DNA of 64,000 nt from Micromonospora sp. WMMA1947 (GTDB taxonomy: Bacteria > Actinomycetota > Actinomycetes > Mycobacteriales > Micromonosporaceae): the NCBI RefSeq assembly GCF_027497355.1, contig NZ_CP114909.1, forward strand, positions 5,103,001-5,167,000, in the 5' to 3' direction. The translations under genes were made by a program, and so were the position numbers. Of the stretch, positions 37,979-47,298 are shown piece by piece. Below the pieces are notes generated by a model, which saw nothing but the letters and a program-made list of their open reading frames with translations, was not told the DNA's origin and did not search any database. Every line of letters begins with the position of its first letter. Position 1 is the stretch's first letter.

Positions 37979-38157
37979 AGGCCCCCCTTGCCACTTCCCG
38001 GACAAAAGAAAGTTTCGGCGAGTCTTATCTCCGAGCCGGATGATGTCAAACGAATCCAGCCAAACTGACTGGTCGACGGGGTGTTGCCGGTGCGGAGTGA
38101 ACGGTGGTTCAATCCGGGCCCCGACCCGATCCGCCACCGCCGCTGGGAGTTGCCGCC

Positions 38158-39786
38158 GTGACCACACACGATGTCGTCAACCAGGTTCCCCCGATGGTCG
38201 GCCACGACACCGCCGACGATCCGGCGCTGCGCGACGGCGTGGACCGCGAGGGCGCCGGCTGGGCGCTGCCCGGGCTGCGCGAGCTGGGCCGGCTCGCCGG
38301 CGGCGAGGAGGCGGCCGAACACGGGCGGCTCGCCAACGAGCACCCGCCGGTGCTGCGCACCCACGACCGGTACGGCCACCGGATCGACGAGGTGGAGTTC
38401 CATCCGTCCTGGCACGAGCTGATGCGTACCGCTGTCGGGCACGGCCTGCACGCCGCGCCGTGGGCCGACGACCGGCCCGGCGCGCACGTCGCCCGCGCGG
38501 CCGGCTTCTACCTGTGGCGGCCCGACGCCGGGCACGGCTGCCCGATCTCGATGACCTACGCGGCGGTGCCCGCGCTGCGGCACAGCCCGGACCTGGCCGC
38601 CCGCTTCGAGCCGCTGCTCACCACCCGCGAGTACGACTTCGGTCTGCGCCCGCCGCAGACCAAGCGCGGCCTGCTCGCCGGCATGTCGATGACCGAGAAG
38701 CAGGGCGGCTCGGACGTACGCGCCAACACCACCACCGCCCACCCCGAGCCGGACGGCAGCTACCGGCTCGTCGGGCACAAGTGGTTCACCTCCGCGCCCA
38801 TGTGCGACCTGTTCCTCACGCTCGCCCAGGCGCCCGGCGGCCTCACCTGCTTCCTGGTCCCCCGCGTGCTGCCCGACGGCACCCGCAACCCGATGCGGCT
38901 CATGCGGCTCAAGGACAAGCTCGGCAACCGTTCCAACGCCTCCGCCGAGGTCGAGTACGAGCACGCGGTGGCGTGGCGCGTCGGCGACGAGGGCCGGGGC
39001 GTGCGCACCATCATCGACATGGTCAACCTGACCCGGCTCGACTGCGTGATCGGCGCGGCGGCCGGGATGCGCCACGGCGTGACCACCGCCGTGCACCACG
39101 CCACGCACCGGCGGGCGTTCGGCGCCTACCTGGCCGACCAGCCGTTGATGCGCAACGTGCTGGCCGACCTGGCGGTCGAGTCCGAAGCGGCCACCGTCCT
39201 GATGGTCCGGCTGGCGGGCGCGACCGACCGGTCGGCGCGCGGCGACGACGGCGAGACCGCGTTCAAGCGCCTCGCGCTCGCCGTCGGCAAGTACTGGGTG
39301 TGCAAGCGCTGGCCGGGACACGCCGCCGAGGCGCTGGAGTGCCTGGGCGGCAACGGCTACGTGGAGGAGTCCGGCATGCCGCGGCTGTTCCGCGAGTCGC
39401 CGCTGAACTCGATCTGGGAGGGCTCCGGCAACGTCGCCGCGCTGGACGTGCTGCGCGCGCTCACCCGGGAACCGCAGGTGCTCGCCGCGTACGAGGCGGA
39501 GGTGGCCGCCGCGGCCGGGGCGGACGCCCGGCTGGACACCGCGGTGCGCCGGGTGCGCGACGAACTGGCCGACCACACCGACCTGGAGCTGCGTGCCCGG
39601 CGGGTGGTCGAGCGGCTGGCGCTGGTGCTGCAGGGCGCGCTGCTGGTGCGCCACGGCCACCCGGCGGTCGCGGACGCGTTCTGCGCGTCCCGGCTGGACG
39701 GCGACCACGGGCAGGCGTACGGGACGCTGCCGGGCGGGCTGGACCTGGCCGCGATCATCGACCGCGCCACCCCCAAGATCGGCTGA
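38158..39786 (+). CDS. AidB-like acyl-CoA dehydrogenase
   Basis: 542 residues, longer than standard acyl-CoA dehydrogenases and of AidB length. MSMTEKQGGSDVRANTTTA contacts FAD; RLKDKLGNRSNASAEVEYEH and NSIWEGSGNVAALDVLRALT are AidB-like, and the C-terminus extends beyond the usual fold. E. coli AidB belongs to the adaptive response to DNA alkylation. GTG 38158 is the likely start; no clear ribosome site. Confidence 0.88.
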   Translation: MTTHDVVNQVPPMVGHDTADDPALRDGVDREGAGWALPGLRELGRLAGGEEAAEHGRLANEHPPVLRTHDRYGHRIDEVEFHPSWHELMRTAVGHGLHAAPWADDRPGAHVARAAGFYLWRPDAGHGCPISMTYAAVPALRHSPDLAARFEPLLTTREYDFGLRPPQTKRGLLAGMSMTEKQGGSDVRANTTTAHPEPDGSYRLVGHKWFTSAPMCDLFLTLAQAPGGLTCFLVPRVLPDGTRNPMRLMRLKDKLGNRSNASAEVEYEHAVAWRVGDEGRGVRTIIDMVNLTRLDCVIGAAAGMRHGVTTAVHHATHRRAFGAYLADQPLMRNVLADLAVESEAATVLMVRLAGATDRSARGDDGETAFKRLALAVGKYWVCKRWPGHAAEALECLGGNGYVEESGMPRLFRESPLNSIWEGSGNVAALDVLRALTREPQVLAAYEAEVAAAAGADARLDTAVRRVRDELADHTDLELRARRVVERLALVLQGALLVRHGHPAVADAFCASRLDGDHGQAYGTLPGGLDLAAIIDRATPKIG

Positions 39787-39796
39787 GGGAGTGGTG

Positions 39797-40618
39797 ATGC
39801 GGCTCGCCTCGATCCACCTGTACCCGGTCAAGTCCCTCGGCGGCGTCGACGTCGACCGGGCCGACGTGCAGCCGTGGGGGTTGCGTCACGACCGCCGCTG
39901 GGTGGTGCTGCGCCCCGACGGCGGCAAAGTGGGCTCGACCGCCCTGCCGGCGCTGCTCGGCCTGACCGCCGCGCCCGGCCCCGGGTCGATCACGCTCACC
40001 GCCCGCGACGGCTCGACGCTGGCAGTCGCCGAACCGGTCGACGGGCCGGCCGTCCCGACCGACGTGTCGCGGCTGGACACGGTCCGGCTCGCCGCCGACG
40101 AGGCCCACGACTGGCTCTCCGCCCGGCTGGGCCGGCCCGTACGGCTGGCCTGGCTGGACGATCCGCGCCGCCGGCCGATGTCGCCCGAACACGGCGGCCG
40201 GCCCGGTGATCCGCTGAACCTCTCCGACGCCGGGCCGCTGCTTGTCGCCACGGCGCCGTCGCTGCGGCGGCTGCGGGACTGGATCGTCGAGGGCGCGCTG
40301 GAACGCGGCGAGCCCGCGCCGGAGCCGCTGGCGATGGCCCGGTTCCGGCCGACGGTGGTGCTGGACGGGCCGTTCGCACCGTTCGCCGAGGACGGCTGGA
40401 CGCGGGTGCGCATCGGCACCGTCGACTTCCGGTTCTCCGAACGCTGCGACCGCTGCTCGGTGACGCTCATCGACCCGGAGACGCTCACCAGCGGGAAGGA
40501 ACCGATCCGCACGCTGTCCCGGCACCGGCGCCACGACGGGAAGACGTGGTTCGGCGTCCGCCTCGTGCCGCTGAGCACCGGCGAGATCCGCGTCGGCGAC
40601 CCGGTCGCCGTCTCCTGA
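39797..40618 (+). CDS. MOSC domain-containing protein
   Basis: 273 residues. MOSC N-terminal beta barrel (LASIHLYPVKSLGGVDVDRA, RWVVLRPDG) then the MOSC domain with FRPTVVLDG and FSERCDRCSVTLIDPETL, whose cysteine is the conserved molybdenum/sulfur ligand. Related to mARC-type reductases and molybdenum cofactor sulfurase C-termini; reduction of N-hydroxylated compounds is possible. ATG 39797 follows GAGGGAG, ten bases after the AidB-like stop, so cotranscribed. Confidence 0.88.
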   Translation: MRLASIHLYPVKSLGGVDVDRADVQPWGLRHDRRWVVLRPDGGKVGSTALPALLGLTAAPGPGSITLTARDGSTLAVAEPVDGPAVPTDVSRLDTVRLAADEAHDWLSARLGRPVRLAWLDDPRRRPMSPEHGGRPGDPLNLSDAGPLLVATAPSLRRLRDWIVEGALERGEPAPEPLAMARFRPTVVLDGPFAPFAEDGWTRVRIGTVDFRFSERCDRCSVTLIDPETLTSGKEPIRTLSRHRRHDGKTWFGVRLVPLSTGEIRVGDPVAVS

Positions 40619-40620
40619 TC

Positions 40621-40637
40621 CCGCGGCTCAGCCGCGG
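40621..40637. terminator. Compact terminator palindrome containing a stop codon
   Basis: CCGCGGCT-C-AGCCGCGG, a perfect 8-bp palindrome around one base. The stop of the leftward GNAT gene lies inside it and the MOSC stop is three bases away. Confidence 0.5.
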
Positions 40638-41182
40638 CGCCACTCGTCGGCCAGGATCGCGTGGACGAGCTGGTCGGCCCAGCCGTCCCGGAACCGGTAG
40701 CTGCGCACGTGCCGCGCCTCCCGCCGCATCCCGAGCCGGGCCATCAGGCGCGCCGACGGCTCGTTGTCCGCGTGGCAGCGGGCCACCACCCGGTGCAGCC
40801 CGAACTCCCCGAAACCCCAGTCCAGCAGCGCCCCGGCCGCCTCCGTGGCCAGCCCGCGGCCGCCGTGGTCGGGGTGGAAGACGTACCCCAGCTCGGCGGT
40901 GCGGTCCGTCGCGCTGCGCCAGACCAGCTCGACCGCACCGATCACCCGCCCGTCGCGCACCACGGCGAGCGTCAGGCAGTCGCCCTCCGCGCGCAGCGCG
41001 TCCTCGCCGGCCATCGCGGTCACCGACGCCAGGGACTCCGCCCGGGTACGCGGCGCGGCGCCCGCCATCCAGCGGACCACGTCCGGGCGGCGCTGCCAGG
41101 CGTGCACGTCGTCGAGGTCGTCGAGGGTGACCGGGCGCAGCAGCAGCCGGGACGTGCGCACCGGGTACGCCGGGTGGGTCAT
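40628..41182 (-). CDS. GNAT family N-acetyltransferase (RimJ/RimL type)
   Basis: 184 residues. TSRLLLRPVTLDDLDDVHAW opens the fold; ELGYVFHPDHGGRGLATEAA is the acetyl-CoA pyrophosphate loop, and HRVVARCHADNEPSARLMAR follows. Related to ribosomal-protein alanine N-acetyltransferases and toxin or antibiotic acetylases; acceptor unknown. Start ATG 41182. Confidence 0.85.
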   Translation of the reverse strand: MTHPAYPVRTSRLLLRPVTLDDLDDVHAWQRRPDVVRWMAGAAPRTRAESLASVTAMAGEDALRAEGDCLTLAVVRDGRVIGAVELVWRSATDRTAELGYVFHPDHGGRGLATEAAGALLDWGFGEFGLHRVVARCHADNEPSARLMARLGMRREARHVRSYRFRDGWADQLVHAILADEWRRG

Positions 41183-41203
41183 CGGGCGATCGTAGGAGGA
41201 ACC

Positions 41204-41216
41204 TAGTGTGGGGCGC
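41204..41216 (+). promoter_or_regulatory. Leaderless-type promoter of the MalY-like gene
   Basis: TAGTGT (41204-41209), seven bases, then ATG 41217. Confidence 0.45.
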
Positions 41217-42425
41217 ATGGTCGTTTCCGCCGACGACGGCAACCCGCTCACCCGGCTCACGCTCGACCAGCTCCGGCAGCGCACCAGCGTGAAGTGGCGG
41301 CTGTACCCGCCGGACGTGCTGCCGCTGTGGGTCGCCGAGCAGGACGTGCCGCTGGCGCCGCCGGTGGCCGAGGCGCTGCGCCGGGCGGTCGAGCTGGGCG
41401 ACACCGGCTACTCGTACGGCACCGCGTACGCCGAGGCGGTCGGCGGGTTCGCCGCGCAGCGGTGGGGCTGGGCCGACTTCCCGGTCGGCCGGGCCACGCT
41501 GGTGCCGGACGTGATGATGGGTACGGTCGAGGTGCTGCGCCTGGTCACCGGCCCGGGTGACGCGGTGGTGGTCACTCCCCCGGTCTACCCGCCGTTCTAC
41601 GCGTTCGTCGCCAACGCCGGACGGCAGGTGCTCGAGGCGCCGCTCGGGACGGACCTGCGGCTCGACCCGGCCGCGCTGGAGGAGGCGTTCCGGCGCGCCC
41701 GCGCGATCGGCGACCGGCCGGCGTTCCTGCTCTGCAACCCGCACAACCCGACCGGTGTGGTGCACCGCCCCGACGAGCTGGCCACCGTAGCCGAGCTGGC
41801 CGCCCGGCACGGCGTCCGGGTGGTGTCCGACGAGATCCACTCGCCGCTGGCGCTGCCCGGAGCGCGGTTCACCCCGTACCTGACGGTGCCGGGTGCGGAG
41901 AACGCGTTCGCGCTGCTGTCGGCGTCGAAGGCGTGGAACCTGGCCGGGCTCAAGGCGGCGCTGGCGGTCGCCGGGCCGGACGCGGCGGACGACCTGGCCC
42001 GGATGCCGGAGGAGGTCAGCCACGGCCCCAGCCACCTCGGGGTGCTCGCGCACACGGCCGCGTTCCGGGCCGGCGGGCCGTGGCTGGACCGGCTGCTCGA
42101 CGGCCTGGACGCGAACCGGGCGCTGCTCGGGTCGCTGCTGGCCGAGCACCTGCCGGCGGTGTCGTGGCGGCCGCCGGAGGGCACGTACCTGGCCTGGCTG
42201 GACTGCCGCGACCTGGGCGTGCCCACCGAGGCGGGCGACGGACCGGGGGTGGCGAGCGATCTGGCCGGGCCGGCGCGGATGTTCCTCGACCGGGCCCGGG
42301 TGGCGCTCAGCTCCGGGCACGTCTTCGGCTCCGGCGGCGCTGGCTTCGTGCGGCTCAACTTCGCCACCTCCCCCGCCGTGCTCACCGAGGCGGTCACCCG
42401 GATGGGCCGCGCGACGCGCGCCTGA
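41217..42425 (+). CDS. MalY/PatB-type PLP aminotransferase (cystathionine beta-lyase-like)
   Basis: 402 residues. [20 protein letters not shown] is the MalY/PatB variant of the substrate region, [13 protein letters not shown] binds [13 protein letters not shown] follows, and [15 protein letters not shown] has the Schiff-base Lys. MalY-type enzymes cleave C-S bonds of cystathionine or cysteine conjugates. ATG 41217 is favoured by the leaderless promoter; GTG 41208 is in frame. Confidence 0.87.
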   Translation: MVVSADDGNPLTRLTLDQLRQRTSVKWRLYPPDVLPLWVAEQDVPLAPPVAEALRRAVELGDTGYSYGTAYAEAVGGFAAQRWGWADFPVGRATLVPDVMMGTVEVLRLVTGPGDAVVVTPPVYPPFYAFVANAGRQVLEAPLGTDLRLDPAALEEAFRRARAIGDRPAFLLCNPHNPTGVVHRPDELATVAELAARHGVRVVSDEIHSPLALPGARFTPYLTVPGAENAFALLSASKAWNLAGLKAALAVAGPDAADDLARMPEEVSHGPSHLGVLAHTAAFRAGGPWLDRLLDGLDANRALLGSLLAEHLPAVSWRPPEGTYLAWLDCRDLGVPTEAGDGPGVASDLAGPARMFLDRARVALSSGHVFGSGGAGFVRLNFATSPAVLTEAVTRMGRATRA

Positions 42426-42439
42426 CCGGCAGCCCACGG

Positions 42440-43531
42440 TCAGCGCGCGGCGGCGCGTACCCCCTGGTTGTCGCCCTCGGACAGGAACGACGCCAGGGCG
42501 CTGCCCTCGGCGGTGACGGCCGCGCGCTCGGCGCGGGTGACCGCACGCAGCGGCGTGACCACCACGACGCCCGCGTCGACCGTCCAGGTGGCGGCGACCC
42601 GGCCGTCGACGAGCACGAACCGGGCCCCCGCCACGGACAGGTTGCGGTAGGCGTCGTCGATGATCCGGCTGCGGTCGTGGTAGCCGAGCACGGCGTTGTC
42701 GAAGGCGGGCAGGAACCGTACCGGCGCGGGGGTGTCCGGGTCGGGCCGGGGCGCGTCCGGCAGGTCCAGCAGGGTCCGGCCCCGCGCGTCCCGGAAGGCC
42801 ACCAGCTCGTCGCGGACCGCCGCCACCGCCGCGGGCAGCCCGGCGAGGCCGCACCAGGCGCGCAGGTCCGCCGACGCGGCCGGCCCGAACGCGGCCAGGT
42901 AGCGCCGCACCAGCGCCCGCCCGGCCCTGTCGTCGCCGTCCGGCGCGGCCGGGTCGGTGTCGTGGCCCAGCCACCGGGCCAGAGCGACGGTACGGACGCC
43001 GGCCGTGGTCCGCCACAGTCCGCGCGGCGGCGCCTGCACGGCCGGGACCAGCGCGAGCACGATCTCGCCGAGCGCCCGCCGGTCGGTCGCCGGCCAGCGC
43101 GCGGCGAGCGCCGCCACGATCTCGGCGGTGGTGCGGGGCTCGCCGTCGGCCAGGACCTCCCGGGCCGCCGCGGCGAGTTCGTCGAGGTCGACCCCGTCGA
43201 ACTCGCCGCGGTAGACGCCGAGCACCCGCTGCCGCAGCATCGCGTCGTGCCGGGACCGCCAGGCCAGCACGTCGCCGGCCGCGAGCAGGTGCACGGTGCG
43301 GCGCATCAGATGGGTACGCACCAGGCGGCGGCGCACCAGCAGGTCCGACAGGACCGCCGGGTCGAAGGCCCGCAGCCGCGACCACAGCCCGACGTACGGC
43401 TCCTGCGGCTCCTGGGCCTGCAACCCGCACAGGTGCGTCACCGCGTCGGTCACCGGCAGGTCGGCGCGGTCGAGCAGCAGTTGCCGGGCGAGCGTGGCCC
43501 GGTTCAGCGCACGCCGGTCGAGAACTGTCAC
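42440..43531 (-). CDS. Winged-helix DNA-binding domain-containing protein
   Basis: 363 residues. Starts VTVLDRRALNRATLARQLLL; DAVTHLCGLQAQEPQEPYVG and VRTHLMRRTVHLLAAGDVLA are hallmarks of this HTH_42-type family, with FLPAFDNAVLGYHDRSRII near the C-terminus. Relatives of YcaQ/AlkX-type glycosylases share the fold, but whether this one is an enzyme or a binder is unclear. Seven bases separate it from the upstream DinB gene. Confidence 0.8.
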   Translation of the reverse strand: MTVLDRRALNRATLARQLLLDRADLPVTDAVTHLCGLQAQEPQEPYVGLWSRLRAFDPAVLSDLLVRRRLVRTHLMRRTVHLLAAGDVLAWRSRHDAMLRQRVLGVYRGEFDGVDLDELAAAAREVLADGEPRTTAEIVAALAARWPATDRRALGEIVLALVPAVQAPPRGLWRTTAGVRTVALARWLGHDTDPAAPDGDDRAGRALVRRYLAAFGPAASADLRAWCGLAGLPAAVAAVRDELVAFRDARGRTLLDLPDAPRPDPDTPAPVRFLPAFDNAVLGYHDRSRIIDDAYRNLSVAGARFVLVDGRVAATWTVDAGVVVVTPLRAVTRAERAAVTAEGSALASFLSEGDNQGVRAAAR

Positions 43532-43538
43532 GGCCGGC

Positions 43539-44138
43539 TCAGGTGGTGGTCTGGCCGTCGATGCTCTCGCGCAGGATGTCCGCGTGCCCGGCATGCTGGG
43601 TGGTCTCGGCGATGACGTGGATCAGCACCCGCCGGATGCTGCGCACCGAGCCCGGCTCGTTCCACGGCGCGTCCGGCACCGGCCAGGTCGCCGACAGGTC
43701 CTCGACGCCGGCGACGATCTCCTCGGTACGGGCGGCGACGCGGGCGTACCGGTCCAGAATGGCCGGCAGCGTGTCCTCGGGCAGCATCTGGAAGTCCCGT
43801 CCCCGCTCGATCGCCCACTGCGGCAGCTCGCGGGCCTGGCCGGACATGAAGTCCTCCCAGGTGACGCCCTCGGGCAGGGCGAAGGACATCGCCGACGGGC
43901 CCTCGACCACGAACCGCAGCCACGCCTCCTCGGTGGACGCGACGTGTTTGATCAGCCCGCCCAGGCAGAGCGCGCTGACCGTCGGCTTCTGCCCGGCCTG
44001 CTCGTCGGTCAGGCCACGCACCGTGTTGATCAGCATGTTCCGCGCGTCGGCCAGCTCGGCCAGCAAGTCGGCCCGCTCGGCGTCCAGGGTGGTGGGGGTC
44101 GTGGTGGTGGGGGTCGTCGTGGTGTCGGTCATCGTCAT
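43539..44138 (-). CDS. DinB family protein (DUF664-like)
   Basis: 199 residues. A low-complexity Thr/Pro N-terminus (about residues 4-16, from a GTGGTGGGG-like DNA repeat) precedes the four-helix fold: DLLAELADARNMLINTVRGL, LCLGGLIKHVASTEEAWLRF, VRSIRRVLIHVIAETTQHAG. The spaced histidines (HVAS, HVIAETTQHAGH) form the usual metal site. Related proteins include thiol transferases and mycothiol-dependent enzymes; exact role unknown. It is divergent from a WYL regulator that probably controls it. Confidence 0.85.
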   Translation of the reverse strand: MTMTDTTTTPTTTTPTTLDAERADLLAELADARNMLINTVRGLTDEQAGQKPTVSALCLGGLIKHVASTEEAWLRFVVEGPSAMSFALPEGVTWEDFMSGQARELPQWAIERGRDFQMLPEDTLPAILDRYARVAARTEEIVAGVEDLSATWPVPDAPWNEPGSVRSIRRVLIHVIAETTQHAGHADILRESIDGQTTT

Positions 44139-44226
44139 CGTTCCTTCCGGTCCTGATCGGGTACGGGTCCACCCTCGCAGGCGTAGCGGTCAGAAAGTGT
44201 CCTCTTCTCGCGGCAGAATGCGTGTC

Positions 44227-45231
44227 GTGCCGAAGACTTCCGCCCGGCTGCTCTCGCTGCTGTCCCTGTTGCAGGCGCGACGGGACTGGCCCGGGTCGCT
44301 GCTCGCCGAACGGCTGCGGGTCAGCCCGCGTACCGTGCGCCGCGACGTCGACCGGCTGCGTGAACTGGGCTATCCGATCGAGAGCGCCAAGGGCCCGGAC
44401 GGCGGCTACCGGCTGGGCGCCGGCTCCGCGCTGCCGCCGCTGCTCTTCGACGACGAGCAGGCCGTCGCGCTCACCGTGGCGTTGCAGACCGCGGCCAGCG
44501 GCGTAACGGGCATCGAGGAGGCGGCCGCGCGGGCGCTGACCACGGTGCGGCAGGTGATGCCGCCGCGGCTGCGGCACCGGGTCGACGCGCTGCGGGTGGT
44601 CGACGTGCAACGCGCCGGTACGCCCGCCCGGCACCGGGTGGAACCGGCGTTGCTGATGACGTTGAGCGCCGCCGTCCACGCCCGCGAGGAGCTGCGCTTC
44701 GACTACGAGTCGGTGTCCACCGCGCCGCCGGATCCGGACCGGCCGCCGCGCCGGGTGCAGCCGCACCACCTGGTCACCTGGGGCGGGCGCTGGTATCTCG
44801 TCGCCTGGGATCTCGACCGTGACGACTGGCGCACGTTCCGGGTCGACCGGATCAGCCCGCGTACGCCCACCGGCCCCCGGTTCACGCCCCGTGAGCTGCC
44901 CGGCGGGGACGTGGCCGCGTACGTCGCCGGGCGGTTCAAGGGCGCCACCGGGCCGGGCGACTGGCCCTGCCGGGGCGAGGTGATCCTCGACCTGCCCGCC
45001 CGGGTGGTGTCCGGGTGGACCCGCGACGGAGTCGTCGAGGAGCTGGGCCCGGACCGCTGCCGCCTGGTGCTCGGCGCCTGGTCGTGGGCCGGGCTGGCCG
45101 CCGTGCTCGGCCGCTACGACGCCGACATCGAGGTGGTCGGGCCGCCGGAGCTGCGGGAGGCGTTCGCCCGCCTGGCCCGCCGCTACGCCGCCGCCGCTGC
45201 CGGGAGCCCGGACACGCCGGGCCCCCGGTAG
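44227..45231 (+). CDS. WYL domain transcriptional regulator
   Basis: 334 residues. N-terminal HTH_11 (ARLLSLLSLLQARRDWPGSL, RVSPRTVRRDVDRLRELGYP), then a WYL domain (RRVQPHHLVTWGGRWYLVAW, WRTFRVDRISP) and a WCX C-terminal domain. GTG 44227 fits the family N-terminus (VPKTSARLL) and lies seven bases after CAGAAT; ATG 44218 is also in frame. WYL regulators of this type often control a divergent DinB-family gene. Confidence 0.87.
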   Translation: MPKTSARLLSLLSLLQARRDWPGSLLAERLRVSPRTVRRDVDRLRELGYPIESAKGPDGGYRLGAGSALPPLLFDDEQAVALTVALQTAASGVTGIEEAAARALTTVRQVMPPRLRHRVDALRVVDVQRAGTPARHRVEPALLMTLSAAVHAREELRFDYESVSTAPPDPDRPPRRVQPHHLVTWGGRWYLVAWDLDRDDWRTFRVDRISPRTPTGPRFTPRELPGGDVAAYVAGRFKGATGPGDWPCRGEVILDLPARVVSGWTRDGVVEELGPDRCRLVLGAWSWAGLAAVLGRYDADIEVVGPPELREAFARLARRYAAAAAGSPDTPGPR

Positions 45232-45232
45232 C

Positions 45233-45256
45233 GCCCGCCGCCTGGTCGCGGCGGGC
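45233..45256. terminator. Hairpin between convergent WYL and flavin reductase genes
   Basis: GCCCGCCGC (45233-45241) pairs with GCGGCGGGC (45248-45256), 6-nt loop. Confidence 0.6.
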
Positions 45257-45262
45257 CGGCGC

Positions 45263-45796
45263 TCACGCGGCGGAGCGGCGGTCGCCGGGGTCGGTCGTGT
45301 CGGCCAGGCCGGCGTACCGTCCCCTGTGGTAGAGCAACGGCGAGCCGACGTCGGCGTGCCGCAGCAGTTCCGGTTCGGCCAGCACGACGGCGTGGTCCCC
45401 GACGACCACCCGGTCCACCACCCGGCACAGCAGCCAGGCCAGTGTGTCGTCGAGGACCGGCACCCCTTCCGGGCCGGGCCGCCAGCGGGTCGGCCCGGCG
45501 AACCTGTCGATCCCGCTGGTGGCGAACGTCCGGGCCACCTCGTGCTGGCCGTGCCCGAGCAGGTGCACCGCGACGTGCCGGGCCCGGGACACCACCGGCC
45601 AGCTCGACGAGCCCAGGTCCAGGCAGAACGAGACGATCGGCGGTCGCAGCGACACCGCCGTGAACGAGGTGGCGGTGAACCCGGCCGCGGGCGGTCCGGC
45701 GGCGGTGACCACTGTGACGGTGCTGGCCTGGTGCCGCAGCAGCGTCCGCAGCGCCTCGACGTCGGCGTCGACCGGGGTGTCGGCGGGCTCGGTCAC
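45263..45796 (-). CDS. Flavin reductase family protein
   Basis: 177 residues. STVTVVTAAGPPAAGFTATS and FTAVSLRPPIVSFCLDLGSS are the FMN-binding core of the split-barrel flavin reductases that supply reduced flavin to monooxygenases; HLLGHGQHEVARTFATSGID follows. No monooxygenase is adjacent. GTG 45796 is 6 nt after GGAGGA. It follows the YeiH-like gene on the same strand by 32 bp, so may share its transcript. Confidence 0.85.
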   Translation of the reverse strand: MTEPADTPVDADVEALRTLLRHQASTVTVVTAAGPPAAGFTATSFTAVSLRPPIVSFCLDLGSSSWPVVSRARHVAVHLLGHGQHEVARTFATSGIDRFAGPTRWRPGPEGVPVLDDTLAWLLCRVVDRVVVGDHAVVLAEPELLRHADVGSPLLYHRGRYAGLADTTDPGDRRSAA

Positions 45797-45828
45797 GGTG
45801 TTCCTCCAAGGTGTACGGGCGGGACCGG

Positions 45829-47049
45829 TCAGACCGTGAAGCCGTGGAACAGCACCGACGCCAGTCCGAGCGCCAGCACCAGGTTGAACACGGTGGCGGC
45901 GCCGAACACGGTCACCGGCCGCCAGCCGGCCTCGCGCAGCGACGACACACGGACCTCGAGGCCGATGCTGACGAACGCCAGGATGAGGAACCAGACGCGC
46001 AGGTCGGTGACGATCGCCATGGTGGCCTTGCCGTCCGACCCGGCCGCGTCGAGGTACCAGGTGGCGATCACCGAGGCGGCGACGAACCCGAGGACGAACT
46101 TCGGGAACCGGCGCCACAGCTCGCCGAGCCCGGGGCGCGGGGAGTCCGGGCGGCGTTCCACGCGCAGCGCGAAGTACGCGGTGAGGGCGACCGCTACCAC
46201 GCCCATCAGCGCGTTCTGGGTGACCTTGACGATGCTGGCGATCTGCAGCGCGTCCTCACCGGCGAGCGCGCCGGCGGCGGTGACGGCGGCGGTGGTGTCG
46301 ATGTTGCCGCCGATCCAGGCGCCGGCGACCGCGTCGGAGAGGCCGAGCACGTCGGCCAGCCAGGGCAGCAGGAAGATCGACGGCAGCGCGAACGCGATGA
46401 CCAGGCTGGCCGTGTACGCGAGCTGTTCCCTTCGTGCCCGCACCGCGCCGGCGGCAGCGATGGCGGCGCTCACTCCGCAGATCGACACCGCCGAGGCGAG
46501 CAGCGCCCGCAGCTTCTCGTCCAGGCCGAACCGCCCGGCCAGCCACCAGGTGAACAGGAACACGCCGCTGATCAGCAGCAGCGCCTGGGCGATGGCGGGA
46601 CCGGCGGCGCTCGCGATCACGGCGAGGTTGATCGAGGCGCCGAGCAGCACCAGGCCGGTCTTGATGAAGAACTCGGTACGGAACGCGGCGGAGATCCGGT
46701 CCCGCAGGCCGGACACGGTGACGACGAGGTTGCCGAGCAGGCCGAGCAGGATCGCGTAGACCGGGTACTCGACCGCGCCGGCCACGTCCTCGATCGCGCT
46801 GCCCTCGGCCCATAGCGGCACGTTCTGTTCCAGGTAGCGGGTGAGCGCGGCGAGACCGAGCACCACCAGCAGACCCAGTGCGGTCCAGCCCCAGAACGCG
46901 CCGGAGCGCAGGTCGGCCGGGGGCGGGGCGATCGACGGCGTACCGTCCGGCCGGTCCACCGAGGTCGCGGCGGCCGGGGCGTCCTCGGTGGAGGCCACGG
47001 ACGGCCCGGCGGCGGTGCTGCGGACGGCGGGCTCCGGGGTGGCGGCCAT
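45829..47049 (-). CDS. YeiH/UPF0324-type putative sulfate exporter family transporter
   Basis: 406 residues. A disordered Ala/Pro N-terminus (about 55 residues), then ten or so membrane spans. Recognisable segments: VEYPVYAILLGLLGNLV, RTEFFIKTGLVLLGASINLA, ASAVSICGVSAAIAAAGAVR, GAWIGGNIDTTAAVTAAGAL, DALQIASIVKVTQNALMG. The family is named for sulfate or sulfite export, with weak direct proof. Its start overlaps the stop of a 48-residue membrane protein by one base. Confidence 0.87.
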   Translation of the reverse strand: MAATPEPAVRSTAAGPSVASTEDAPAAATSVDRPDGTPSIAPPPADLRSGAFWGWTALGLLVVLGLAALTRYLEQNVPLWAEGSAIEDVAGAVEYPVYAILLGLLGNLVVTVSGLRDRISAAFRTEFFIKTGLVLLGASINLAVIASAAGPAIAQALLLISGVFLFTWWLAGRFGLDEKLRALLASAVSICGVSAAIAAAGAVRARREQLAYTASLVIAFALPSIFLLPWLADVLGLSDAVAGAWIGGNIDTTAAVTAAGALAGEDALQIASIVKVTQNALMGVVAVALTAYFALRVERRPDSPRPGLGELWRRFPKFVLGFVAASVIATWYLDAAGSDGKATMAIVTDLRVWFLILAFVSIGLEVRVSSLREAGWRPVTVFGAATVFNLVLALGLASVLFHGFTV

Positions 47050-47195
47050 CACGGCACCAGCCCGGCGGGGATGGCGCCGGCCAGCACCAGGAGCAGCAGC
47101 GCGAGGCCGAGGACGGTGGCGGCCCAGTCCTCGTTGAGGGCGAGCCGGGAGGTGCGTGCGGTGGGCGGTTCGGGTGGCGTGGGCGCGTTGCTCAT
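47049..47195 (-). CDS. 48-residue single-span membrane protein coupled to the YeiH-like transporter
   Basis: MSNAPTPPEPPTARTSRL, then ALNEDWAATVLGLALLLLVL and AGAIPAGLVP: a proline-rich start and one transmembrane helix. ATG 47195 has AGGAG six nt upstream and the TGA overlaps the transporter ATG as TGATG. Third positions are almost all G or C. The NEDWAA...GL segment resembles the N-terminal helix of longer YeiH homologues, so it may be a split-off first helix or small subunit. Confidence 0.75.
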   Translation of the reverse strand: MSNAPTPPEPPTARTSRLALNEDWAATVLGLALLLLVLAGAIPAGLVP

Positions 47196-47280
47196 GAGGG
47201 GCTCCTACGGGTACGCGCGGGCGACGGAGGGCAGCCGGAGGCGAGGGGTGACGGGGGATCATCGACCCCGGTAAGAGTTT

Positions 47281-47297
47281 CCTACTTAACTAGTAGG
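47281..47297. promoter_or_regulatory. Candidate TetR operator upstream of the YeiH unit
   Basis: CCTACT-TAACT-AGTAGG, 6-bp arms, in an AT-rich patch between the TetR stop and the small membrane gene. The spacer must hold the promoter of the YeiH unit if it has one. Confidence 0.35.
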
Positions 47298-47298
47298 A

